A DNA stretch of 6,335 nucleotides, taken from positions 1 through 6,335 of the forward strand of contig CAMJHI010000144.1 of the NCBI GenBank assembly GCA_946405475.1, in the 5' to 3' direction. Position numbers and translations under genes: made by a program. Each line of letters opens with the position of its first letter. Position 1 is the stretch's first letter. The notes beneath the pieces were generated by a model that saw only the letters and a list, made by a program, of their open reading frames with translations, was not told where the DNA came from and searched no databases. Shown piece by piece: positions 1 to 5,252 of the stretch. This DNA is from an uncultured Clostridia bacterium (lineage in GTDB: Bacteria; Bacillota; Clostridia; Oscillospirales; Acutalibacteraceae).

Positions 1-2
1 CC

Positions 3-50
3 GCCTATTATGGCGATAGTTGGAAGGCTTTAAGTAATATTGTCAAGTGA
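3..50 (+). CDS. Possible 3' end of an upstream plus-strand gene (partial)
   Basis: Fifteen sense codons are open from the window edge to a TGA at 48-50, reading AYYGDSWKALSNIVK. The codons look plausible for a gene (GNN-rich, no rare runs), but a stretch this short can be open by chance. I do not recognise the peptide. The rest of 1-104 is AT-rich and shows no other gene. A gene ending here would use the terminator at 105-149, which has T residues on the correct side for plus-strand transcripts. Low confidence. Confidence 0.2.
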   Translation, partial: AYYGDSWKALSNIVK

Positions 51-104
51 AGTGCTATCTGGTGATAATTCTTGAATCCCAACGATTTTTTCAGTGAAAC
101 AGAC

Positions 105-149
105 AAAAAGCGTCGACTTTCCGAACAGATCGGATCGTCGACGCTTTTT
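105..149. terminator. Bidirectional intrinsic terminator
   Basis: A perfect 13-bp inverted repeat pairs 105-117 (AAAAAGCGTCGAC) with 137-149 (GTCGACGCTTTTT). The 19-nt loop can form a small inner stem, CCGA at 121-124 with TCGG at 130-133. The arms carry an A tract on the left and a T tract on the right, so the structure gives a U-tail in both directions. On the minus strand it begins immediately after the azlD stop codon and is the obvious end of the azlCD transcript. On the plus strand it would stop transcription arriving from the left edge. Confidence 0.88.
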
Positions 150-461
150 TCATTTTACTAAGAAAAATTCCACAATCAGCACCAGAATGCAGCACGCGGC
201 GGAGACCTTGAACAGCCCGGCGCCGAGCCACGCGAGCACCACGCCCAGCAGCAGCGCGGCCGCGCCGGCGACGGGGGAACGGGTGGCGTCCATGATGGCG
301 GGGAAGGTCATGACCGCGAGGGTGACGTAGGGGATATAATACAGCAGCGAACGCAGAAAACGGTTTTGGATCTTTTTGCGGATGAGCGTAAGCGGCAGCA
401 CGCGGATGGCGAAGGTGACCAGCGCCATGATGAGGATATAGATGTAAACGTTATGCTTCAT
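150..461 (-). CDS. azlD: AzlD family branched-chain amino acid exporter subunit
   Basis: This is the small membrane subunit of the AzlC-AzlD type exporter. The family is linked to efflux of branched-chain amino acids and analogues such as azaleucine, and acts in the cytoplasmic membrane. The 103-residue length is normal for the family. Visible hallmarks are the N-terminal hydrophobic segment ending in VTFAIRVLPL (residues 15-24), a second segment containing YIPYVTLAVMTFPAI (42-56), and two more hydrophobic stretches (about 64-83 and 86-102). The ATG at 461 is supported by a strong AAGGAGGAGG located 6 nt upstream inside azlC. The gene overlaps azlC by 11 nt, so translational coupling is likely. 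The stop touches the terminator stem, leaving no 3' untranslated spacer. The family call is firm; the exact substrate is known only by analogy. Confidence 0.92.
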   Translation of the reverse strand: MKHNVYIYILIMALVTFAIRVLPLTLIRKKIQNRFLRSLLYYIPYVTLAVMTFPAIMDATRSPVAGAAALLLGVVLAWLGAGLFKVSAACCILVLIVEFFLVK

Positions 462-1188
462 CGTCCGCCTCCTCCTTCACCGGGAACAGCGCCGCGGCGG
501 CCGCGGAAATGACGAGGGTGAGCACGATGGTTTTGGTGCCGTCGGAAACGTTGGCCAGAAACGGCAGGCGCGAGGCGGCAAAGCTGAGGGCAAAGCCGAT
601 GAGCACGAACACGCCCACGATTTTATTCTGCCGCGCCGGGGGAATGATGATCGCTAAAAACATGCCGTAAAGCGCCACGCTCAGGGCGCTGACCAGAAAC
701 GTGGGCAGCAGGTTGCCGGCAATGATGCCAAGCGCCGTGCCCACCGCCCAGCACGGGGCGGCAAAGAGCACCGCGCCGTAGGTGTAAAACGGCGTGAACT
801 GCTTGCGGGCAATGGTGATGCCGAAAAATTCATCGGTGATGTAAAACCCGAGCAAAACGCGGTGGCGCAGGGGCGTGTCGGGGTCGATCTTCTGGCTGAG
901 CGCGCAGCTCATCAAAAAGTAGCGCGCGTTGGCCACAAGCGTCATCAGCGCCGCGGCGAGGTAGGCGGCGTTTTCTTCGATGAACCTGAACCCGGCGTAT
1001 TCCCCGGCGGAGGCGTTGATCAGCGCGCTGGTCAGAAAGCCCTGAAACGCGGTCAGCCCGGCGCGCCGGGCGGCAATGCCCAGCGAAAACGCAACGGCAA
1101 AATAGCCCAGCCCGATGGGCACGCCGTCGCGCAATCCCTGCCGCAGCGCCTGAGAGCGCGGCGATATGCTTTTTGGTTTGTTCGACAT
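451..1188 (-). CDS. azlC: AzlC family branched-chain amino acid exporter, large subunit
   Basis: This is the multi-pass permease subunit of an AzlCD exporter, which moves branched-chain amino acids out of the cell together with AzlD. It has 245 residues, the usual size. Family hallmarks seen are GVPIGLGYFAVAFSLGI (residues 22-38), the NARYFLMSCALS stretch (87-98), and TDEFFG (118-123). Several hydrophobic segments follow, at about 134-158, 162-183, 190-206 and 219-236. The C-terminus is acidic (KEEADDEA). The start is the ATG at 1188; the Shine-Dalgarno upstream is weak (purine-rich AAAGCGGAA). A plausible promoter lies at 1227-1253. In many Bacillota azlCD sits next to a Lrp/AsnC-type regulator (AzlB in Bacillus subtilis); none is visible here. 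Confidence 0.95.
   Translation of the reverse strand: MSNKPKSISPRSQALRQGLRDGVPIGLGYFAVAFSLGIAARRAGLTAFQGFLTSALINASAGEYAGFRFIEENAAYLAAALMTLVANARYFLMSCALSQKIDPDTPLRHRVLLGFYITDEFFGITIARKQFTPFYTYGAVLFAAPCWAVGTALGIIAGNLLPTFLVSALSVALYGMFLAIIIPPARQNKIVGVFVLIGFALSFAASRLPFLANVSDGTKTIVLTLVISAAAAALFPVKEEADDEA
468..477 (-). promoter_or_regulatory. Ribosome binding site of azlD inside azlC
   Basis: The minus strand reads AAGGAGGAGG, with 6 nt between its end and the azlD ATG at 461. It lies within the last codons of azlC, which supports coupled translation of the two subunits and fixes the azlD start. Confidence 0.8.
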
Positions 1189-1226
1189 GGTCGGTTCCGC
1201 TTTCTTTTCAAAAGTCCAAGGAACAG

Positions 1227-1253
1227 ATTACAACATTTGCCGCGTTTCGTCAA
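1227..1253 (-). promoter_or_regulatory. Putative sigma-A promoter of azlCD
   Basis: On the minus strand a TTGACG -35 box (1253-1248) is followed after 15 bp by TGTAAT (1232-1227), which has an upstream TG (extended -10 form, TGtTGTAAT). Start of transcription would fall near 1220, giving a leader of about 30 nt to the azlC ATG. The 15-bp spacer is shorter than ideal, so confidence is moderate. The promoter is back to back with that of the hydrolase gene. Confidence 0.45.
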
Positions 1254-1297
1254 GGGATGGCAAAAAGACAAAATGCCCATTATTTGCGCCTGTACGG

Positions 1298-1326
1298 TTG
1301 ATTTTTTGTGGATTCTTTGCTACAAT
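1298..1326 (+). promoter_or_regulatory. Strong sigma-A promoter of the secreted hydrolase gene
   Basis: TTGATT at 1298-1303 and TACAAT at 1321-1326 are separated by exactly 17 bp. A TG at 1318-1319 makes the -10 an extended type (TGcTACAAT). Start of transcription would be near 1333, leaving a leader of about 50 nt before the ATG at 1386. It is the best promoter match seen in the window. Confidence 0.75.
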
Positions 1327-1339
1327 ACGGTTAAAACCG

Positions 1340-1368
1340 GGTAAACGGAAGCTGAAAATGAGTTTACC
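1340..1368 (+). other. Possible hairpin in the hydrolase leader
   Basis: GGTAAAC at 1340-1346 is the exact reverse complement of GTTTACC at 1362-1368, with a 15-nt loop. It lies between the predicted transcription start and the ribosome binding site. It could affect mRNA stability or access to the ribosome binding site 6 nt downstream. No known riboswitch is recognised, and a 7-bp stem could be chance. Confidence 0.35.
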
Positions 1369-1374
1369 GAAAAT

Positions 1375-1380
1375 AAGGAG
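1375..1380 (+). promoter_or_regulatory. Ribosome binding site that sets the hydrolase start
   Basis: AAGGAG ends 5 nt before the ATG at 1386 and 11 nt before a second in-frame ATG at 1392. The reading frame also contains a GTG at 1380, but it overlaps this site and cannot be the start. Confidence 0.75.
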
Positions 1381-1385
1381 TGCGA

Positions 1386-3275
1386 ATGCTCATGAAAAAA
1401 AGAATCATCGCTCTTTTGCTTTGCCTGACGGTGGCGCTGGCCTTTGTGCCGGTCGCCTTTGCCGAACCGGCTGAGGAACCGGCGCCCGACACGCTCGGCA
1501 TCCAGAGCCAGCTTCAGAACGAGGACGCGCCCATCGTGTTCGTCACCGGCATCGGCCAGACCCACTCTTACGTGCTCGACGACAAGGGCGGCAACACGCT
1601 GGAATACAACGGGCAGGAATACCGCTACAGCGAGCGCAAAAACTTGTTCATCTGGGACACGAAAGCCGTGCTGACCCACATTTTCACCAACCCCGTTTCG
1701 CTGTTCAACACGCTGGCCACCGCCGCGCAGCTCCTCGGCTCGCTGGCGACCGGGCAGTTCCTGCTTCGTTCCTCCAACCTGCACCGGCTGGCGGCCGACC
1801 TGCTGTATCTGAACATCGTGGACGAAAACTGCAAGCTCCCCGAGAATGTTCTGACCCCGATCTATAACTATCCGCTGTCCGAATACAGCGAATATGAGCT
1901 TGACCGCTTCTACGGCACCGTGCCCGCCAAGGAACAGCTTGAGGAATACGGCAACGAAAAAGTGTTCGTTTACAACTTCGCTCCCTTCGGCAGCATGACG
2001 GATACGGTCGCGGGGCTGAACACCTTCATCAACGACGTGGTTCAAAAATATTACCCCGATCAGAAGGTCATTCTCATGCCCATGAGCATGGGCGCGTCCG
2101 TGGTGCGCAATTATCTGGCCAACTACGGCCGGGAACGCGACGTGAAAAAGGTCGTGAGCATCGTGGGCTGCTGGAACGGCAGCAAAATCTTCACCGACTT
2201 AGTCGAGCAGCGCTACGCCGACAATTCCGCCGAAATGTTCTACACCGAAATGTTCAGCGGCCTGATCGGTTCCCCCACGGGCGACATCATCGAGATCCTG
2301 CTGCACCTTTACAAAAAAGAGTTCCTCACCCGTCTGGTCAACGAGCTGCTCATTGCGGTATGCGATGAATTTGTGATGAAGACCCCGACGATGATGGCCA
2401 TGATCCCGTCAGACGATTATCCGCGCATCCGCGAACGCTACCTGACCAAGCCCGGCTACGAGCGCGTGCTGCTCGAGGCCGACCGCAACTATCAGTCGCA
2501 GCTTGAATTGACCGACACGCTCAAAAGGCTCAACGAAGAGCAGGGCATCGAGTTCTATTTTATCAGCGCCTACAACCTGAAGTTCGGTGAGATCACCTCG
2601 GATTACAACATCTTCAAGTTCCTCTATTCCGCCGCGCGCGTCAATTCCGACGAGATCATCCACATCGAATCCACCACCGTGGGCGCGACCAGTGTGCCCG
2701 CCGGTTATCAGTTCCCGCAAAGCTACATCGACGCCTGCAAGACGCCGGAATACATCGACCCGACCAAATCCGTCGACCTGTCCACCGCCGCGTTCCCGAA
2801 CCACTGCTGGCTGTTCAGCAAGCAGAAGCACGAGCTGGAATGGAACAACACCGCGCTGAAGCTGGCGTTTGCGCTGGCCAAGGGCGAGGTGACCGACGTG
2901 ACCGACTGCCCGGACGTGTTCCCGCAGTTCAACGAAGGCCGCAACCTCAAGGATCTGCGGCGCGACTACCTGCCGCAGATGGAGGAATTCATCGACCAGT
3001 ATGACGGCAGCGGCCAATATGCCGACTATGTGACGAGAGCGCGCGATTATATCACCGAGGCCGAGGCCATGATGGATCGCACCATCAACAACATCGAAAA
3101 AGACGACGCGCTCATGAACGAGATCGCCGCATTCTGCCACGAACTGTACGTGCTGGAAAACGGCGAGGAGCCCGAAGAAAAGCCGAGCAAAATCACTCCT
3201 GTCATTCAGGATATCAACCACAAAATTTACGGCGTGTTCGGCACCGGCGGCTTCCTCGAAAAGCTGTTCGGATAA
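1386..3275 (+). CDS. Secreted LCAT/PDAT-like alpha/beta hydrolase (putative lipase or acyltransferase)
   Basis: The product has about 629 residues. A signal peptide occupies residues 1-26 (MLMKKR, a hydrophobic core, then AFA before EPAEEP), so it is probably exported. The mature protein begins like an alpha/beta hydrolase with PIVFVTGIGQT (49-59), the position of the oxyanion loop. A segment like the LCAT/PDAT core follows: VFVYNFAPFGSMTDTV (193-208), a helix, then VILMPMSMGASVVRNYL (228-244) with Ser234 as likely nucleophile, then KKVVSIVGCWNGS (254-266). The usual first glycine of GxSxG is a proline here. The likely acid is Asp422 in NSDEIIHIEST, resembling the GDGxVP acid motif; His473 in PNHCW or His482 is the likely base. 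An insertion (about 270-380) may form a lid, and the last 110 residues are charged and helical. No substrate can be named. Start at 1392 (MKKR) is the alternative. It stands alone, divergent from azlC, with its own promoter. Confidence 0.7.
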   Translation: MLMKKRIIALLLCLTVALAFVPVAFAEPAEEPAPDTLGIQSQLQNEDAPIVFVTGIGQTHSYVLDDKGGNTLEYNGQEYRYSERKNLFIWDTKAVLTHIFTNPVSLFNTLATAAQLLGSLATGQFLLRSSNLHRLAADLLYLNIVDENCKLPENVLTPIYNYPLSEYSEYELDRFYGTVPAKEQLEEYGNEKVFVYNFAPFGSMTDTVAGLNTFINDVVQKYYPDQKVILMPMSMGASVVRNYLANYGRERDVKKVVSIVGCWNGSKIFTDLVEQRYADNSAEMFYTEMFSGLIGSPTGDIIEILLHLYKKEFLTRLVNELLIAVCDEFVMKTPTMMAMIPSDDYPRIRERYLTKPGYERVLLEADRNYQSQLELTDTLKRLNEEQGIEFYFISAYNLKFGEITSDYNIFKFLYSAARVNSDEIIHIESTTVGATSVPAGYQFPQSYIDACKTPEYIDPTKSVDLSTAAFPNHCWLFSKQKHELEWNNTALKLAFALAKGEVTDVTDCPDVFPQFNEGRNLKDLRRDYLPQMEEFIDQYDGSGQYADYVTRARDYITEAEAMMDRTINNIEKDDALMNEIAAFCHELYVLENGEEPEEKPSKITPVIQDINHKIYGVFGTGGFLEKLFG

Positions 3276-3295
3276 AAAACAAATTCCATAAAAGA

Positions 3296-3332
3296 AGGGG
3301 CTGTAGCGATTTTGCATTTCGCTACAGCCCCT
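3296..3332. terminator. Shared convergent terminator hairpin
   Basis: A perfect 14-bp stem pairs 3296-3309 (AGGGGCTGTAGCGA) with 3319-3332 (TCGCTACAGCCCCT) around a 9-nt loop. On the plus strand it lies 20 nt after the hydrolase stop, but the following bases are only moderately T-rich (CAACTATTTTAA). On the minus strand it is followed by TTCTTTT, a better U-tail, so it works at least as well for the leftward transcript from the lipoprotein and GH16 side. Its right arm contains GCTACAGC, which recurs at 4252-4259. Confidence 0.8.
3321..3328. repeat. Direct repeat GCTACAGC, left copy
   Basis: The 8-mer GCTACAGC occurs here, in the right arm of the terminator hairpin, and again in the same orientation at 4252-4259 on the GH16 stop codon. 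The two copies bracket the low-GC patch. The hairpin stem continues 4 bp past this copy towards the patch, which argues that the left breakpoint may not lie exactly at its edge. Confidence 0.5.
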
Positions 3333-3398
3333 CAACTATTTTAATACGTGCAACAAAAGCCGCATTTTGTGGGAAAAGCAGTCACCAATACTACAAAC

Positions 3399-4052
3399 TC
3401 AATCACTATTTCCCATATCTTTCGAGTTCGCTGATCTTATAATCTCACCGGAATCTGCATTTTTGAAATCTACATGGACATTATCAACTTTCTCTCCAGA
3501 AAAAATCCCGTACATGCCCCCGTACATATAGAGCGTCATCACCGAAAAAGACTCTGATGTATCCGGCTCAGCATTCTTTGTCGTTATAGTAAAACTGGTA
3601 TAGTTGTCATTATGCTCAACATTCGTAATATTGGGATAATCACTGGATCCAACCATTTCCGCAAGAGACTGGTCTATACTTTCCCTGATTCCTGTCAGCA
3701 TTTCCTTATGCTGAGCTTTGGTCATCACATAAGTCACACTTCCATCGCTGTTAAGGGTTGCAGACTTATATCCTTTCTCCTTGACTGTCTCATCCAGTTT
3801 TTCCTGCGTGGTCTCCCCGGCAAACTCCTTTGGAACGGTCAAAGTCACATTAAACAGTCCCTTATCAACGTCCACATCCCCAACAGCCTCAATCTGCTCC
3901 ATACCATCATCCGATGTTTCTGCTTCAGCTGCCGTTTCTGTCGGTTTCTCAATCTCCGCGCTCTGCGACTCCCCTGTTTCCTTGCCACATCCGGCGAACA
4001 TAGAGGTCATCATTATCATAGACATGATGACCAAAAGCACTCTTTTTCTCAT
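3399..4052 (-). CDS. Putative lipoprotein of unknown function
   Basis: The product has 217 residues. It begins with a type II signal peptide: MRKR, a methionine-rich hydrophobic core, and the lipobox FAGC with Cys22 as the predicted lipidated residue. Lipid attachment would anchor it to the outer face of the membrane. A low-complexity acidic linker rich in Glu, Thr, Ala and Ser follows (about 24-62). The rest (about 66-205) alternates short hydrophobic strands and helices, as in FNVTLTVPKEF (67-77), GSVTYVMTKAQH (104-115) and NYTSFTITTKN (150-160), suggesting a small mixed alpha/beta extracellular domain. I recognise no catalytic motif. The ATG at 4052 was chosen because AGAGGAGG sits 9 nt upstream; a TTG two codons earlier is too close to that site. 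The start lies 2 nt after the stop of the truncated upstream gene, so the two were once an operon. GC and codon use differ from its neighbours. Confidence 0.8.
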   Translation of the reverse strand: MRKRVLLVIMSMIMMTSMFAGCGKETGESQSAEIEKPTETAAEAETSDDGMEQIEAVGDVDVDKGLFNVTLTVPKEFAGETTQEKLDETVKEKGYKSATLNSDGSVTYVMTKAQHKEMLTGIRESIDQSLAEMVGSSDYPNITNVEHNDNYTSFTITTKNAEPDTSESFSVMTLYMYGGMYGIFSGEKVDNVHVDFKNADSGEIIRSANSKDMGNSD

Positions 4053-4061
4053 GATCAATAT

Positions 4062-4069
4062 CCTCCTCT
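4062..4069 (-). promoter_or_regulatory. Ribosome binding site of the lipoprotein gene
   Basis: The minus strand reads AGAGGAGG, 9 nt before the ATG at 4052 and only 3 nt before the TTG at 4058. It lies inside the last codons of the upstream fragment. It decides the ATG start. Confidence 0.8.
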
Positions 4070-4114
4070 TTTTCCGATCAGATATACCTCTGCCGTGTCA
4101 AATGCTTCATATGT

Positions 4115-4125
4115 ATCAAGCTGCT
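4115..4125. repeat. 11-bp direct repeat ATCAAGCTGCT, first copy
   Basis: ATCAAGCTGCT occurs at 4115-4125 and again at 4244-4254, 129 bp apart. Both lie in the same frame of the remnant, encoding QLD preceded by AAG (Lys) in this copy and by TAG (stop) in the other. It may reflect a weak internal protein repeat or chance. The second copy overlaps the junction with GH16. Confidence 0.35.
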
Positions 4126-4251
4126 TTAAAAGAGCAACTTCTGGCTTGATTTGGCTGTCGCCATCAACAATATAGGTGGAGTCAAACCTTACCATTTTGC
4201 CTGCAGAATCCAGAAAAAGTGCGAACGCCTGTTTTTTGTTCGGATCAAGCT

Positions 4252-4259
4252 GCTACAGC
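4252..4259. repeat. Direct repeat GCTACAGC, right copy, at the GH16 stop
   Basis: This copy contains the GH16 stop codon (CTA at 4253-4255, TAG on the minus strand). It sits within a 12-bp near-palindrome, CTGCT at 4250-4254 and AGCAG at 4257-4261. The matching copy is at 3321-3328, across the low-GC patch. Confidence 0.5.
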
Positions 4260-5233
4260 AGGTCGTTATACTGATAAACGCGAACGTAATCGACCACGAA
4301 TTCCGCGGGAAGCTGACCGTCCTTGTTGTTGGTGATGATGCCCGACCAGCCGTGATACGGCTCGCTGTTGACGCCGTCGACCTCGACGGAAAGCATCATG
4401 TATTGCGGCACCTGCGACACGCCGCCGGCCTTGCTGCGGCCGGTCTCTTCACCGTTGACGTAGAAAATATAGCCGTCCTTGTTCCATTCCACGCCGTAGG
4501 TGTTGAATTCCTCATAGGGGTTGTTCGCCTTGGCGATGGCCACGTTGCGGTATTTGGTCTGCAGGCTGTAGCCGCCCCAGTGCAGGTTGGAGGTGACCAG
4601 GCTGTTGTCGCGCCCGGTCTTGCCGCGATACCAGTGCGGCGACTCAAACACGTCGATCTCGGTGCCGTTGGCGCCGGGGTTGCCGTCCTTCCCCACGTTT
4701 TTGTTCATGAGCCAGAACGCCGACCAGAGCCCTTCGGCGGCCGGCAGGATGCAGCGGCATTCAAAATAGCCGTAGGTCTGCTCGACCAAATAGTCCGACG
4801 CGATGCAGGCGCTGTAATAGCCGGGGCCGTAAGCGCCGTCCTCGCGGTAGCTCGTTTTGATGATGAACTTGCCGTCGCGCACTTCGGTCTGAGAAGCGTC
4901 CCAGTATCCGCCGCGTCTGGGCCCCTGATCGTGGTGATTCCAGAAGCGGCCGTTCAGCCGATCGCCTTCAAATTCATCGTTGAACACGAGCGTGAATTTG
5001 GACAGGTCGACGGTGCGGTCGGTTTTTGCTTTCCAGGGGAAGCGCACCAGCAGCAGCCCGCGGTTGACCGCGTCGATGACGAGGTTGGCAAACTTTTCGA
5101 CCGCCACCTTCAGTTCATCCGGCAGGTCGAGCGTGGAGTTGCCTTTGGCCTGCGCCGTCATCGGCGCCGCGGCGGTGAACAGCAGCGTGAAGCACAGCAG
5201 AAGTGAGAGTACGGTGATCCATCGTTTTTTCAT
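4253..5233 (-). CDS. Secreted glycoside hydrolase family 16 protein (beta-glucanase-like)
   Basis: GH16 enzymes cleave beta-1,3 or beta-1,4 bonds in glucans and galactans with retention of configuration. The product has 326 residues. It has a signal peptide (1-29, MKKRW, hydrophobic core, AQA before KG), a short amphipathic helical segment (about 36-60), then the catalytic beta-sandwich (about 78-321). The active-site motif is EIDVFE, with Glu192 as likely nucleophile, Asp194 as helper and Glu197 as acid/base. The ExDxxE spacing is that of laminarinase- and agarase-type members, not the ExDxE of lichenases. Other family marks are GYFECRCILP (155-164), GLWSAFWLMN (168-177), YGVEWNKDGYIFYVNGEE (246-263) and the terminal strand FVVDYVRVYQ. 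The ATG at 5233 has AGGAGG 8 nt upstream; the frame is open further upstream, but that extension overlaps the epimerase. It follows the epimerase by 19 nt, so the two are co-transcribed. The substrate is not determined. Confidence 0.92.
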   Translation of the reverse strand: MKKRWITVLSLLLCFTLLFTAAAPMTAQAKGNSTLDLPDELKVAVEKFANLVIDAVNRGLLLVRFPWKAKTDRTVDLSKFTLVFNDEFEGDRLNGRFWNHHDQGPRRGGYWDASQTEVRDGKFIIKTSYREDGAYGPGYYSACIASDYLVEQTYGYFECRCILPAAEGLWSAFWLMNKNVGKDGNPGANGTEIDVFESPHWYRGKTGRDNSLVTSNLHWGGYSLQTKYRNVAIAKANNPYEEFNTYGVEWNKDGYIFYVNGEETGRSKAGGVSQVPQYMMLSVEVDGVNSEPYHGWSGIITNNKDGQLPAEFVVDYVRVYQYNDLL

Positions 5234-5241
5234 TGAGCATG

Positions 5242-5247
5242 CCTCCT
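5242..5247 (-). promoter_or_regulatory. Ribosome binding site of the GH16 gene
   Basis: The minus strand reads AGGAGG, 8 nt before the ATG at 5233, in the 19-nt gap after the epimerase stop. It places the start at the signal peptide MKKRW and rejects the longer in-frame extension. Confidence 0.85.
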
Positions 5248-5252
5248 GTGAT

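Larger units (their letters stand above)
3333..4252 (-). other. Low-GC patch of probable foreign or recombinant origin
   Basis: GC counted on sample lines is 23/60 (3421-3480), 27/60 (3661-3720) and 30/60 (3901-3960), against 45/60 in the epimerase (5281-5340) and 31/60 in GH16 (4441-4500). All four arginines of the lipoprotein and both in the upstream fragment use AGA or AGG, while the GC-rich genes favour CGN. The patch holds one complete gene and one 5'-truncated gene, both leftward. It begins at a hairpin and ends at the GH16 stop codon. No transposase, integrase or terminal inverted repeat is visible, so the route of entry is unknown. The noncoding part 3333-3398 holds only a weak stem, ACAAAA at 3353-3358 with TTTTGT at 3365-3370. 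Confidence 0.65.
4055..4252 (-). pseudogene. 5'-truncated gene remnant (C-terminal 65 codons)
   Basis: Reading leftward from the base after the GH16 stop, 65 sense codons are open to a TGA at 4057-4055. They look like real protein: it starts QLDPNKKQAFALFLDSAGK and ends with AEVYLIGKRGGY. Base use matches the lipoprotein gene, with both arginines AGA or AGG. The stop lies 2 nt before the lipoprotein ATG, as expected for the last part of an upstream operon partner. No good start with a ribosome binding site exists; an internal ATG at codon 20 would leave 46 residues but has only a weak purine stretch ahead of it. The simplest reading is the 3' end of a gene cut off when this segment joined the GH16 locus. 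Its frame is that of GH16, separated only by TAG. The family is not recognised. Confidence 0.6.

Noticed and set aside
862..1344. Plus-strand open frame of 160 codons
   Set aside because: It is opposite azlC, whose family identity is clear, and would run through both promoters.
1320..2045. Minus-strand open frame of 241 codons
   Set aside because: It is opposite the hydrolase 5' half and its promoter. No signal for initiation, and the translation is Val/Gly/Arg-rich without domain features.
2409..3335. Minus-strand open frame of 308 codons
   Set aside because: It is antisense to the secreted hydrolase and would have to start beyond the terminator hairpin. The composition is that of a shadow frame.
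3612..4175. Plus-strand open frames over the lipoprotein gene
   Set aside because: They run opposite a lipoprotein with a clear lipobox and ribosome binding site, and show no such signals themselves.
3333..4252. Classical insertion sequence or transposon
   Set aside because: No transposase, no terminal inverted repeats at the patch edges, and only an 8-bp direct repeat. Called a compositional patch instead.
4151..5206. Long plus-strand open frame of 351 codons
   Set aside because: It lies opposite the GH16 gene, crosses the low-GC junction, and its valine/alanine-rich translation is the usual mirror of a GC-rich gene. No ribosome binding site and no recognisable domain.
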